Origin: Lytechinus pictus
Taxonomy: Eukaryota; Echinodermata; Echinoidea; Temnopleuroida; Toxopneustidae
Direction of reading: 5' to 3'
NCBI RefSeq assembly: GCF_037042905.1
Contig: NC_087252.1
Span: 3,125,501 to 3,189,500, forward strand
DNA length: 64,000 nt
Shown here: in pieces, positions 1 to 11,677 of the stretch
How positions within the stretch are numbered: the first letter of the stretch is position 1
How the letters are laid out: every line of letters starts with the position of its first letter
Translations under genes and position numbers: made by a program
The notes under the pieces: generated by a model
Database searches by the model: none
What the model saw: only the letters and a program-made list of their open reading frames with translations
Told to the model about the DNA's origin: nothing

Positions 1-1900
1 TGGTTTTTTTTGGGGGGGGGCCTTTAGAAAATTGCCACATAAAGAGTAAAGGAAATAATTACAACTAGGAACTGACCCCCCCCCCCAAAAAAAAAGGGGG
101 GGGGTAAGAAAAATCCTTTACACTTCAGCGTATTAATTTAAAGCCTAAAACATTCTGGTTTGATAAAAGATAATTTCCGGTGCCCAATTAATCAACGTTT
201 TATTTATCTCCGGATTTTCTTACATCACTTTTTGCACTTTAGAGCTTTACCATACCTTCTTGTTTTGTTTCCTCCCCCCCCTCTTTTTCTCCCTCTCTAA
301 GTACATTTCTTTTTTGCTATTTTAATTCATTATTATCTAGCAACAATTATTCCATTTTGAATGCTTACACCTACACTGAAATATAATACCATGACATTTA
401 TTCTTTTCTTCATAATCTTCTAAACTCTATTTTGGCTACACTCTGTCCTAAATAATACTATTAGCTATATTTAATGTCTAGTTTAAAGAATTGAAGAAAT
501 GGCTGTCATGATATTATATTTCGGTAAAGGTGCATCAAATTCATAGTTGCAGCATTCAGAATGGAATAACTGTTGCTTGAAAAAAAATGGATTAAGTTGT
601 TTTCCGAAAATCCTCTGTGAAAATTTTAGTTATATCACTGAGTTTTCCCATTCCTGCAGTTACCACCATCTGAAAGGGATATGACTAGAATATATGTAGA
701 GAAATAAAAGTCATCATTTGCTCAATGAACAGTGAATACGTTCGTCCTTACTCCAATGCAAAATTATTTGCATTTTTTGTGACAGTCAGATCTTGCATCC
801 AACAATTTTGCTACTGAAACATAATATTCATTTTTTGACAATTATACTGAAAAAATTAAATGAAATAAAATTGAAGGCAAAAAATTATTGTGCACATATG
901 CATATTTTTGATATGGTATGCTATTGAGTCATGGATTTGCAAGTGAATTTCTAAAACAAGTGCAGAGATTTTTGTATATATATATATATATTTCTATAAT
1001 TAGTTGCATGATTAAAGGTTCACTTTATAATATGTCAGAAAAAATATACTTGGAGAGAAGAGAGGGTAAAAAAAGGAGAGAGGAAACATAAGATGGTATG
1101 GTGAAGCTCAAAATCAAGAGTGATGTGATATAGTTAAAAAGAAAGAGTAGGAATGGAATATGAATAAAAAAATAAAAGTATGAGAATATAAATAAACAAT
1201 GATTAATTGGCTACTGTATACAATTTTTTACCAAAGCAGAATGCATTAAACATCAAATGAATGGTCTGAACTCTGAAGTGCAAATGAATCTTCTTACCTT
1301 TTAATGGGGGGGGGGGGGCATTTTTCTGCTCAAAAAATATATCAGCCCCATTTGTTTGCGGGGGGGGGGGGTTAAGTTCTTAGTCATAATCCTTTACCTT
1401 TTACTTTTATGAGGTCATTTTCTAAAGACCCCCCCCCCCCAAAAAAAAGGGAGTAATGTCTCGCTTTAAAATACAAAGACCCCTGAGGGGCAAAGGCGTA
1501 GACTGGTTGAGCATAGGGAGATAGAAGTGGTATGGGGAGGGGTGCACATCTTAATGGGAAGGTGGAACTAAGGTTTGGAAAATCAGCCGTTGAAAGTAGA
1601 AGGGGTACACATTTTGTTTTGCTTGCCAGTGTTGGAACTCCTTTGCCAGAGCGGAAGGTTTCACATTCACCCAGTGTACCCCCAGCATATGCCCTCGAGG
1701 GGATGCTTATTTCAAGAGTGTTAATGGACACCGCCTTTAACCTTTATTTTGAGGTCAGATTTTAAGGACCAATCCCGCTCCTCCCCCAAAACCTAGAAAT
1801 ATTACTGAAGGTGATTAATACCCCCACACTCATATATTTTAATGCAGTTTAGAATTTAATATGAATCTTTACCCAAAGATGAATATTTCTTCCAACTTTT
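1..1900. other. No gene; G/C homopolymer tracts and (TA)n
   Basis: No coding region is supported here. Runs of 10 or more G or C occur near 10, 78, 98, 1308, 1361 and 1430, often beside A or T runs, and a (TA)n tract lies at about 975-991. Two stretches near 1390 and 1735 share the pattern 'CCTTTA..CTTT..TGAGGTCA..TTTT.TAA.GACC', which suggests a degenerate direct repeat about 345 bases apart. The open frames here cross low-complexity sequence and resemble no protein I recognise. Confidence 0.6.
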
Positions 1901-1914
1901 ATGAGCACTGACTA

Positions 1915-2560
1915 AAAAAAGGGGAAGTTGTTTGATCCACAATGAGTTTTCCTGCATTTCTGGCTATCATATGTGGTTACCATGGCAATATACTCTGACA
2001 AATGCACACATAAAATGGTTCTTGCACATCTTTACCTCAAAGCAAATGTATGAGCCAAATTTCATGAGAAATGGTTCAAAACTGATGAAGTTGTTCAAAT
2101 TGCAAGGTTTTTACCTAAATTTTGCCATATAATATGTTGTTACCATGGCAACACAATTTATGAAACACATACAAAAAGTGCCTTGTACATCTTTACTCTA
2201 ATACCAATGTGTGTGTCAAATTTCATGAGAATTGATTTAAAACTGATGAAGCAGTTTGAATTGTAATTTTTTCCCCAATTTTCACCAAATAATATGTTGT
2301 TACCATGGTAACAAGATTTTTGAAAGACACACAAAATGTGTCTTAGACATCTTCACCTCAAGACCAATGTGTGTGCCAAATTTCATGAGAATCGGGTGAC
2401 AACAGAGGAAGTAGTTCTAACTGCAAGATTTGTACCTTATTTTTGCCATAATACACTGTTACCATGGCAACACAATTTCCAACACATGCAAAAAAATGTG
2501 TCTTGCACATCTTTACCCCAAGACCAAAATATGTACATACACACCAACATTCAACCCCCT
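1915..2560 (+). repeat. Tandem repeat, about 160 bp unit, each with an RFX X-box-like core
   Basis: Four degenerate units repeat the order 'TTACCATGGCAAC ... CATCTTTACCTCAA ... CCAAATTTCATGAGAA'. The 14-base core starts at 1976, 2139, 2299 and 2458, spacings of 163, 160 and 159 bases. Units 2 to 4 match the RFX X-box form GTTACCATGGYAAC exactly and unit 1 differs in its last base. Short open frames here are by-products of the repeat. It is probably an old repeat family; any regulatory role is inference. Confidence 0.75.
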
Positions 2561-2894
2561 CCATCACCACCCTTCGGCTTGTTTAGCATCTGCATTCAGA
2601 TATTTAGTGCATTGAGATGTGAGGACAAACAGAATATCTGTTCAAAAAGGGTCTGAATTCAAGAACTAAACCAATGCAAAATAATGCACTGCTATTGAGT
2701 TTTGCACTAGCGCTAGTCTATATATCAGACCAATCTAAACTCATAAATTCTGACATTTTCACCCATTTTTTCACTGTTCCTGCAGCCAGATTTTTTGGAG
2801 CATACCCCATTTTTAATTCTCATACATAAACAAAGGTCTGGAGAAAAAATCATGCTTTTGTCCACCGTGTCCACATAATTCCGCTAACAGACCA

Positions 2895-4380
2895 GACTAT
2901 AATAGAAATGCGTTAATCAAAATAGAGTACAAATACCATAATACATTACATATTTGTCATGTTTGTACGTCATATAATTAGTACTCTTGGTACAAACCTG
3001 TAAAAATGTGTTTATTGGTACTTTGAACAAGTACAGCAGTCCATATACTCTGTATTCAAATGAACACAAGCTATGCGATTAATTTGAAATCTACGTGAGC
3101 CTACATTACGGCGCCCAGTATAGATATTACTTTTTTTGAAATTTTAAAGCGTTTCCCTTTCCTCTAATTACCTTAAAAAAAAGGAAACATATGAGTTGGG
3201 TTTAATTACCATTTTAAAGATCTTGACACAATCAACTTGATGGGATCTGTTTAATATTTGGATCAAACTGATTAGATTAACCTAGCACATTTTTGTTTTA
3301 TCATTATTCCTTTTTGGTTCCCTTTGTTTGGAAGGGATGATGAGATGGGGTTGTCCGGTAACCAGGGGTAAAATTACATCCATATTTGGAAACAAACCAA
3401 TAGTTAAAGGGCATTTGCATCGCTAATCATCCCAATTTTCTTAGAATTCCCAGCTTTTAACAGTAATTTTATTTTTTGAATAATCCTGGTTACTATCAGG
3501 CATCAGATCCTACAACGCATTTCATTGGCCCGATTGTCTGGGGACATCATGGACAATAGCGACCCTATTATACTTGTGCACCGGGCCCATATCGTATTTC
3601 TTTGTCATCCTTGATACTGGATACGATAGTGATCACTATAATGTGAAATGTATTATCCCTGAAACACAAATATAAACTTAATAAAATCGAACAATAAATA
3701 ACTGACGTAAAAATCAAAAGGCCATTGTCAGACTATCTTCTCTAAGTAGGATCCTCCATTTATTTTGCAATGATTAGTGTTAGGCATGAGTGTTAGGCCT
3801 ATATTCCTGGCATATCCCCGGGAACTTTTTGAGAACTTTAGGTAATGGTTGGGAAAGGGTTAAAAACATCAAATTTAATATATGTACAAACTTCAAAACA
3901 TTGAAGGCCAAAAAGAGATTTCTTTTGAAACCATCAATTAATTACTTTCAAGCACCATCTATTTCCAGAAAGAGAATCATATCTCACCCCTTCAACATGT
4001 TCAAGAGGAGTTGTAAGGAGGTCAACCAAGCATTTACTTAAGTGTAGTTTATAATCATGTTTAAGGCGATAATTATCACGAAGGCATATTTTCTGTAAGC
4101 TAGCATGTCATATTTTGTTTCCTGAAAATTAATGTTCATCTCAAAGTTCAAGTATCACTTCCACCCCCTACTTTTCGGGGAAGGGGGGGGGGGAGAGGGG
4201 TGATATTGGAATGCATGTTAAGTGACAGTAATTTTCTCACTAATTTAGGTGCTGTGCATTCTGATATAACGTGAGAACACTCAGGTTCATTACCCCAAAT
4301 CAAGTTTGTGAACTTGTAGTTTCTTGGAAATATGAAAACAGTTTTACGCAAGTAAATATAAACATAAATTATTGACCCCC
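2895..4380. repeat. Segmental duplication, block 1 left part
   Basis: This stretch is closely similar to 19337-20207 and 62720-63595 (shared text such as 'TTAGTACTCTTGGTACAAAC' and 'GGTTGTCCGGTAACCAGGG'). It then continues directly into sequence matching 23005-23790 ('GATCACTATA.TG.GAAATG'). The uninterrupted join at about 3630 is the empty site for the 2.8 kb element found at 20226-22984. No gene is seen inside. Confidence 0.8.
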
Positions 4381-4383
4381 TAA

Positions 4384-5560
4384 TAGTAGACCGGCCAAAA
4401 CGATTTTTTATACTTTGGACGGCAAAATTTGTTAATGCTTGCTAATGCTTGGCATCCCAGCTAATAGTCTTGCAAAATTACCCAGGAATAGCGTACGGCC
4501 GGATGCCAAGCGCAATTTTGCGTGAAAGTGTCATTTTTAGCGTAAAATCTGAAAGAATGTCGAAAATCACGCATTTTGATATTTTGACGGATTATTTTAA
4601 TATTTTTGATTATCTTTGATATGCAATTATTCTTATTCAGAGTTTCAAATTATAAGTCTCATAAATATACATTTCAAATTTGATTATTGCACACACACAT
4701 AGGCACAGGGAAACATAAAACTGCGATTTCCTCAAAATAAAAGTTTGTGAAAACTATCAATAGTTTAAAGTTTTTTACGCAACTTAAATTCTTCGATTTA
4801 AATGCGTTTCTCAATCGAATGTATAGTAAATGTCCTAATGTCACAAATATTAAAATAATTTTCAAGTAAGATGGAATATATCTCATTTTATGTTATCCGA
4901 AAGGAGACAATGTGCATTTTACCAGGTGCGCATTTTGAAAGAAATATTGAAAATACCGTACATTATGTACATAATTACATGTATAAGTACATACTAAAGC
5001 GAGTTTTTAATTACATGTATAAGTACACACTAAAGCGAGTTTTTAATTGAATAGCACAATTTGTCAATTCTTTGCATCCCAGCTCAAATTCTTGCGGAAA
5101 TACTGAGAAATAACGCACGGGCGGATGCCAAGTGCACTTTTGCGTGAAAGTATCATTTTTAGCGTGAAATCTGAAAGACTGTCGAAAATCACGCATTTTG
5201 ATATTTTGACGGATTATCATCATATTTTTGATTATCTTTGATATGGAATTATTTTTATTCAGAGTTTTAAATTATAAGTCTACTAAATATGCATTTCAAT
5301 GTGGAATATTACACACACATATATGGCAATATGACATAAAAATCGTGATTTACTCAAAATAGAAGTTTGTGAACACTATCAATAGTTCTAAGTTTTTTTA
5401 CAACTTAAATTCTTCGATTTAAATTGGTTCATCTATTGAATATCGATCGTTTCTAATGTCACAAATATTAAAAGAATTTTCAAGTAAGATGGAAGAAATA
5501 TTTTCCGAAAGGGGCATGCAAAATTTAGCGGGGAGGGGGGGGGGGGGGCATTTTGAATGT
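4384..5560 (+). repeat. Left inverted arm of the 7.3 kb element, two internal units
   Basis: The arm holds two direct copies of a unit about 620 bases long. The shared phrase around 'GCATCCCAGCT' lies at about 4452 and 5073 and is followed by 'GCGTGAAAGT.TCATTTTTAG' and 'AAATCACGCATTTTGATATT'. The same pair appears in reverse orientation at 10600-11674. Confidence 0.8.
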
Positions 5561-5739
5561 AAAATTGAAGATACTGTAAATTATTAACATAATTACATGA
5601 ATAAGTACATACTTAAAACGAGTTACAAAATTTCTGGCCGCAACTGCCTCTTCCCCCCCCCCTCCCCCGCTGCCTAAGGTCATGTGTAGTGTCCGAAAGG
5701 ATTACATGGAGCTGAAAGTATCCCGTTTTCAAGATAATA

Positions 5740-5975
5740 AACCACTAGCGTAAAGGGGGGGGGGCAGACTGCTTCCCCCCAACGAGTCACAACTCATGCA
5801 GGGGACGTACCCCAGGCCTGCCCCCCCCCCCCCTGACGATTTTTTTTTTCTGGTACAAAATCCTTTATTTGTGGTTGAAAACCTTTTTTTTTGCTTGTAA
5901 TTTTTTTTCGCGGACGAAATATCCTCAAAAAAATTGCCCCCCCCCCCTTTGGAAAATCCTGGGTACGCCGCTGTA
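5740..5975. mobile_element. Small G/C-rich MITE-like insert
   Basis: It starts 'GCGTAAAGGGGG', carries 'CAGACTGCTTCCCCCCAACG' and ends 'GGAAAATCCTGGGTACGCCG'. A close relative with the same order of phrases lies at 10010-10235 inside the same large element. The poly-C and poly-G runs at both ends could form hairpins. It is non-coding. Confidence 0.55.
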
Positions 5976-6204
5976 ATATACCCAAAGTATTCTGCTCGCG
6001 ATTCAAGTGTATATTTTATTGTGGTGTAGCGAGATAGGCACACGGGATTACAAAAAGATGGCAAATAAATTTTCGACTCGAGCTTCGCGCTGGCATTAAT
6101 ATATGAGATAAACAACTTGCTGTTTAAAAAAAAACCTTGCTTGAAGTGTCAACTTCTCAGAATCCAGTCGCATCCAGTCCATTATCAAATAAATGTGAAT
6201 ACTG

Positions 6205-7664
6205 TCACTGGCGTAAATCCCGGGGGGATGGGGGGATATATCCCCCCCCCCCACTTTTCGAGGAGGGGGGGGGTGGCCTGTACAAACATCCCCCACTTTT
6301 TACGAAAGAAATGAAAAAAAAAATCACAAGAGATAATTGTTTTATTGGTGAAAATTCTTCCAAAAATACCGCTTAACAAATAAAATAATATTATTGAATT
6401 ATAAAATGCAAATAAAGAGCCAGTTCACCATTTCCAAACGAAATACTTATGTCCTTATTATAACATTTAAGGGAAACCCCCGTTTCTTCCAATTCGTCAA
6501 TGTTGGGGTCTTTGGGAAGGGATTAAGATGGAATGTCAAAAATTTGTTGAATGTAATCTCTAATAAAACCATTAAACCATCATGTGGTAAAAAAAATAAT
6601 AATATTGGAGGGGTATTTGCCATATGGACATACAGTGGAGTAACTACGGGGGACATGGGGGGCACATCCCCCCCCCCCCATCGGCTGACCAAAAAAACGG
6701 GGAAAGGGGAAAAGGAGAAAAGAGGGAGAAAGGAAGAGAAACGTAGTGGGAAAGAAGAAAATATTATTCATTAGAATGTTATATTATATTATAACTATGT
6801 TAAGTTACATTACATAAGAAACATTTTTATCATAACTTTATGAAACATAATTTGCCCAGGGCCTACGTCTTCATTGTTCCTGGTGCTCGCATTGTCTGTT
6901 TAACGAGATATATAATCCTGTTGTACTTAAACATCCCGTTTTCAAGTCAATATAAACCAAATATATTTCCTAGCACTTGAGTTATCATTGTTTTATGTAG
7001 TGACATATGCTTCTTTTTCATGACTCAAAAGTGATTGCCCCATGTTAAGGTCTTCGTATATATGAAACATTTCCTGTCCGTGATTACGTTTGCATTAGTG
7101 GATTGGTGAGATATGTCTGCTCTTCATGAATTCCTAAAATCAGTCCTTAAAATGTCCCTTCTTCTGATCTGAATATAAAAAAATTTCAGCTTGCCCTTCG
7201 CGCTCGCACCATTTGGTTAATGAAATACGTATGGTCCTAGTTAATTCCTACAAAGAAACCTTAGAATGCCCCACTTCAGGTCTGAATTTTCTAAGTTTTC
7301 AGCTCGCGCTCGCATTGTTAAGCGAGACAGGTACCTATTATGATTACACAAATTTGATTATAATGTCCCTTTTTAGGTGTGAAAATAAAACAATTTCAGC
7401 TCGCGCTTCGCGCTCGCATTATTTGATCAGTGAGATACATATCCGTTTAATGACATTGTCCTTAAAATTTCTCTATTAGGTCACTCACTCAGTCATTCAA
7501 AAATTTTACTGGTGCCCCCCCCCCCCCTATGCCGTGACCCACGGTCGCCACTGTGGACATATCAATGACAATTCCTTGCATATCTAAAAACATGATTGCA
7601 AAAAAATGCCAAAATATTTCAGTCATCCCCCCCACCCATCAACACGGATTTACGCCAGTGACTG
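6205..7664. mobile_element. TIR element with GTCACTGGCGTAAATCC ends
   Basis: The left end 'GTCACTGGCGTAAATCC' is matched by its complement 'GGATTTACGCCAGTGAC' near 7650-7664, each followed inward by a poly-G/poly-C stretch. A further G-rich insert ('ACTACGGGGGACATGGGG') lies at 6640-6685. No transposase frame is visible. It is nested inside the 7.3 kb element. Confidence 0.6.
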
Positions 7665-8320
7665 TATGTCCAATCTTTAGCTCTTAGTCTCTCCCAATTT
7701 TAGCTCGCGCTTTTGCGCTAACGTTTTTGTTAAGTAAGATATTCATCTTTTTCTTCATTAAAAACATGTTTAAAATCCTTCGTTTAATTCGACATTTTCA
7801 GTTCACGCTTCGCGCTCGCATCAAATGCTATAATTAAATACTGATCATTGTTCATGATTTCACGATTTTTGTTTTACCTCATTTGCTAAGAAAGCGTGAA
7901 TGCTTCTAAGCAAGCAACCAGATGACCGATGGCTTAAGGTACTCTCCGAGGGACCTATACGATTAAAATGCCTTACTACCATTTAAATGCCTTACTTGGC
8001 ACTAGCGCACCAAGTGGGAATCGAACCCAGGCCACCGGAATCCGAAACCCCCTCACTACCGATTGAGCTATCGCGCCTTAGAATGTTTCGTTTCTAATAA
8101 AAAAAAAGCCAGCTCGGCTTGTGCTGGATTTTTTTTAAAACAGATACATAACATTCTTTATTTAAAAACGTCATCAAAATGTCCAGTTTACGGATTGGAA
8201 TATAAAAATCAGATTGCGTTTCGCGCTCGCATCAATAGCCTATATATCATTTTTTTAAAATATGTATTAAATGCTCCGTTTCCACGTCAGAATATTAAAA
8301 ATTTCTGAAATTTTTATAAA
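6860..8320 (+). repeat. Tandem satellite carrying GCTCGCGCTTCGCGCTCGCA
   Basis: At least seven degenerate units share 'TTTCAGCTCGCGCTTCGCGCTCGCA' in variants, followed by 'TTTG.T.A.TGAGATA..TA' and a 'GTCCTTAAAATG.CCCTT' phrase, with periods near 100-150 bases. Clear copies lie near 6890, 7190, 7300, 7400, 7705, 7805 and 8215. The GC-rich core is itself nearly palindromic. A SINE is nested at 7918-8079. Confidence 0.7.
7918..8079 (-). mobile_element. tRNA-derived SINE
   Basis: Read on the minus strand, a tRNA-like head carries an A box (TAGCTCAATCGGTAG) and a B box (GGTTCGATTCCC), then a body containing 'AAGGCATTTAAATGG' and 'AGTACCTTAAGCCATCGGTC'. The cloverleaf is imperfect: the T stem has a mismatch and the acceptor stem is only partly paired. 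It is therefore a SINE copy rather than a working tRNA gene. Confidence 0.7.
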
Positions 8321-8559
8321 ATTACAATAATGTTCATGATTACACTTACGAATTGTGTAACTTTCTAACTTTGAATCAATCTATTTTGGTACCCCCTGCC
8401 AAATACCAAGCCCCGCCCCCGTGCTCCTCTGCTGACAAAATCCTATATAGCTACGCTGCTGGTGAGTGAGCTGACTGACCAAGTCTTTTAAGCAAAAGCC
8501 TTAATTTAGGGAAGAATTTGTGTTTATTAATAAAAAAAATGTTTAAAATTACAATATTT

Positions 8560-8699
8560 ACATTCAATTGAGGTTATAATAAATAAATAAATATGTATAA
8601 ATATATAAATAAAATAATAAATAAATAAATAACTAACTAAATAACCCCCTCCCCAACAAGCTTTCTATTATTTTGCTTCTGTTGTTTTATGCCTTTTCT

Positions 8700-8738
<39 letters not shown>

Positions 8739-8752
8739 GGGGGGGGGGGGGC
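8560..8752. repeat. AT-rich simple repeat and poly-T/poly-G tract
   Basis: AAAT/AATA repeats run over 8575-8640. They are followed at about 8701-8751 by an uninterrupted run of some 36 T and then 14 G. No gene is present. Confidence 0.9.
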
Positions 8753-9034
8753 AAGTTTCCCCTCCCCCTCACTTCCATGCATCTTCTATCAAAAGGCTTA
8801 TGTCAGTGTCCGTAGCTCATTTTCCAAATTTCAGAATGTAGAAGGCGTTGTTTCATGCAACTGCGGTCTCTTTGATCAGTTAATTGAACAGTTCATTAGA
8901 CCAAAAATTAAAATAGATCGGTCAGTAACCATTTGCATGAGCTAAGAGTTTTCATCTGTGGAGAATGATGTTAGAAATACTAAAAGAGTAGGTTCTTTAA
9001 GTTCACATTTTAATTCTTAAAGCTCATTTCATCA

Positions 9035-9172
9035 CATGTATTGCCATGTTGGGAAATGCAGTCGCACGACCATTATGACAAACAAATCTAAAGGCTAATG
9101 ACCAGCGTCCAGCGCAGATATTGTAATATATAGATTGCATTTCCCAAATTGGCATTGGCAATACATACATGT
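9035..9172. repeat. Short inverted-repeat (hairpin) element
   Basis: 'CATGTATTGCCATGTTGGG' and 'TGCATTTCCCAAATTGGCAT' with 'GGCAATACATACATG' form imperfect inverted arms about 30 bases long around an 80-base loop. It is a small MITE-like hairpin inside the 7.3 kb element. Confidence 0.45.
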
Positions 9173-9439
9173 ATGTCCAGGGCTGCCCAGGGTCGGGCTG
9201 TCCGGCCCCCGTCTTAGACTACGATATATAACAGCATGGACCTATGATAATAGCAAACGCGAAAACTGTAATGAAGCAAAATGAATTGAATTAAAATTAT
9301 AACTTGCAATGCAAAAGACCAAATAACATTTATTATTCATATTTTCACATAATAATTATAGCAGCAGAACATTGGAAACAACTGAAACTAATAATTATTC
9401 ACAAAAGCGCCATTCATGTGATAATAAAATAATAAGCTC

Positions 9440-9720
9440 ATCGAACCTAAATGACGTATAACCTTGATCATGTGAACTGAAATTTGTGCAAAATGATCCA
9501 TCATACTTTAATACCCTTATATTCAAGTTTAATCATGAACTGGATCAATAAAATTCAAAAGTTATGATGACATTTAAAAAAAATACCCCCATATATATGG
9601 CCAAAGTTCAGTGACTCTAAATGACCTTTGACCTTAATCATGTGATCTAAAACTTGTGCAAGACGATCAGGAATACCTGAATACTGTTATAAGTGTCATT
9701 ATTTTTTTTTCCTATATACG
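9440..9720 (+). repeat. Two-unit repeat with CCTTGATCATGTGA-type phrase
   Basis: 'ATGACGTATAACCTTGATCA' and 'TGACCTTTGACCTTAATCAT' begin two units about 160 bases apart. Each continues 'TGTGA.CT.AAA.TTGTGCAA.A.GATC'. It is degenerate and non-coding. Confidence 0.55.
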
Positions 9721-10009
9721 TTCAAAGTTATAACGAAATTTCGAAAACGTAACCTTGGTTAAGATTTCAAGGTTGATATGACGCTGTTATATCAAAACTA
9801 CCGTCGCCTCCGCCGGAAAAGTGGCTCCTTTAGTCCTGCTCTGCTATGCATGCAGGCGAGACAAAAAATAGGTATTGCCGTGGCAACGGCCATAATTTTT
9901 AAGACTTTGATAATCCAATAATTGAAGTAAAATGTAGATTGACAGAGTAGTTTAAAAATGCTAATTCGATCGTTTTATTCATACATGTATATTTTCTATG
10001 CACTAGTGT

Positions 10010-10235
10010 ACCTACGGGGGGGGGGGGGGGCAGAGGGGGCAGTCTGCTCCCCCTGACGAGTCCCAACCCATGCAAAAGACGTATCCATGCCCCCCCCCCG
10101 ACGAGCTTGAAGACCCTTTTTGCCCCCCCCCCCCTGACGAGCTTGAAGACCTTTTTTTTTTGCTTGTCAAATTTAATTTTTTGGCCGACGGTTTTGACCC
10201 CCCCCCCTTGTGGAAAATCCTAGGTACGCTACTGT
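10010..10235. mobile_element. Second copy of the small G/C-rich MITE-like insert
   Basis: It has the same phrase order as 5740-5975: a G run, 'CAGTCTGCTCCCCCTGACGA', poly-C stretches, then 'GGAAAATCCTAGGTACGCTA'. A short direct duplication of 'CCCCCCGACGAGCTTGAAGA' lies inside. An X-box-like GTTACCATGGTAAC sits just downstream at 10275-10288. Confidence 0.55.
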
Positions 10236-10599
10236 TTCTATGATTTTGGATATAGATATTCCTACAAAATAAATGTTACCATGGTAACGGCAAATTAAAT
10301 ATCAGACCTATTTATGAATATCGCCACAGGTAGATTTACGTTCAGCACCAATTAATTCGCGGAAATAGCAAGAAGATCGTACTCTACAAAAGTAAACATA
10401 ATCCGATATAATATCATGACGAGTATCGCACTGATTAATATTAGTATGTGCAATATAGATGTAATATTGTGCGCTGTTTGTATTTTATCAGAAATGCGCA
10501 TCCGATAATTGTACATTGTTATCTTTCGCATATATAACATAAAATGATATATCTTGCATCTTCTTTCAACATTTGTTTTCACTATATGTGCCATGACAA

Positions 10600-11674
10600 C
10601 AATTATTATGTATTTATTCGGTTAGCGTTAAAATTGACGAAATTGAGATGCAGAACACAAACATTATACTATTGATAGTTTTCACAAACTACTATTTTTA
10701 GTAAATCACGATTTTATATTTCATATTGCCATATATGTGTGTGTAATATTCCAAATTGAAATGCATATTTAGTAGACTTATAATTTAAAACTCTGAATAA
10801 AAATAATTCCATATCAAAGATAACCAAAAATATGATGATAATCCGTCAAAATATCAAAATGCGTGATTTTCAACAGTCTTTCAAATTTTACGCAAAAAAT
10901 GATACTTTCACGCAAAAGTGCACTTGGCATCCGCCCGTACGTTATTCCTCAGGATTTCCGCAAGACTTTTAGCTGGGATGCAAAGAATTGACAAATTGTG
11001 CTATCCAATTAAAAACTCGCTTTAGAATGCACTTATACATGTAATTAAAAACTCGCTTTAGTATGTACTTATTCATGTAATTATGTACATAATGTACGGT
11101 ATTTTCAATTTTTCTTTCAAAACGCGCACCTGGTAGAATGCACATTGTCTCATTTCAGATAACATAAAGTGAGATATCTTCCATCTTACTTGAAAATTCT
11201 TTTAATATTTGTGACATTAGGAAATTTACTATACATTTGATGGATAAACGCAGTTGAATCGAAGAATTTAAGCTGCGTAAAAAAAACTTCAAACTATTGA
11301 TAGTTTTCACAAACTTTTATTTTGAGGAAATCGCGGTTTTATGTTTCTCTGTGCCATATGTGTGTGTGCAATATTCAAATTTGAAATGCATATTTATGAG
11401 ACTTATAATTTGAAACTCTGAATAAAAATAATTTCATATCAAAGATAATCAAAAATATTAAAATAATCCATCAAAATTTCAAAATGCGTGATTTTCGACA
11501 TTCTTTCAGTTTTTACGCTAAAAATGACACTTTCACGCAAAATTGCGCTTGGCATCCGGCCGTACGCTATTCCTGGGTATTTTTGCAAGCCTTTTAGCTG
11601 GGATGCCAAGCATAAACAAATTTTGCCGTCGAATCCTTATCTAGAGCACTTTTTGACTCTTGGCCGGTCTACTA
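10600..11674 (-). repeat. Right inverted arm of the 7.3 kb element
   Basis: This is the inverted counterpart of 4384-5560. It carries the same two-unit structure, with 'AGCTGGGATGC' phrases at about 10971 and 11594, again roughly 620 bases apart. It ends with GGTCTACTA directly before the TAA target duplication. Confidence 0.8.
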
Positions 11675-11677
11675 TAA

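Larger units (their letters stand above)
4384..11674. mobile_element. 7.3 kb long-TIR (foldback) DNA element, non-coding
   Basis: The ends are perfect inverted repeats, TAGTAGACCGGCCAA on the left and its complement on the right, flanked on both sides by TAA, so a 3-bp target duplication is likely. The inverted similarity continues inward for more than 1 kb on each side. The paralogous block at 23790 runs through without it, which is an empty site. No transposase-like frame was found in the interior, which is filled with nested repeats, so this looks like a non-autonomous element. The TAA target and long arms do not settle the superfamily. Confidence 0.8.

Noticed and set aside
1915..2560. 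CRISPR-like array
   Set aside because: Units are about 160 bases and degenerate throughout, and the window is animal DNA.
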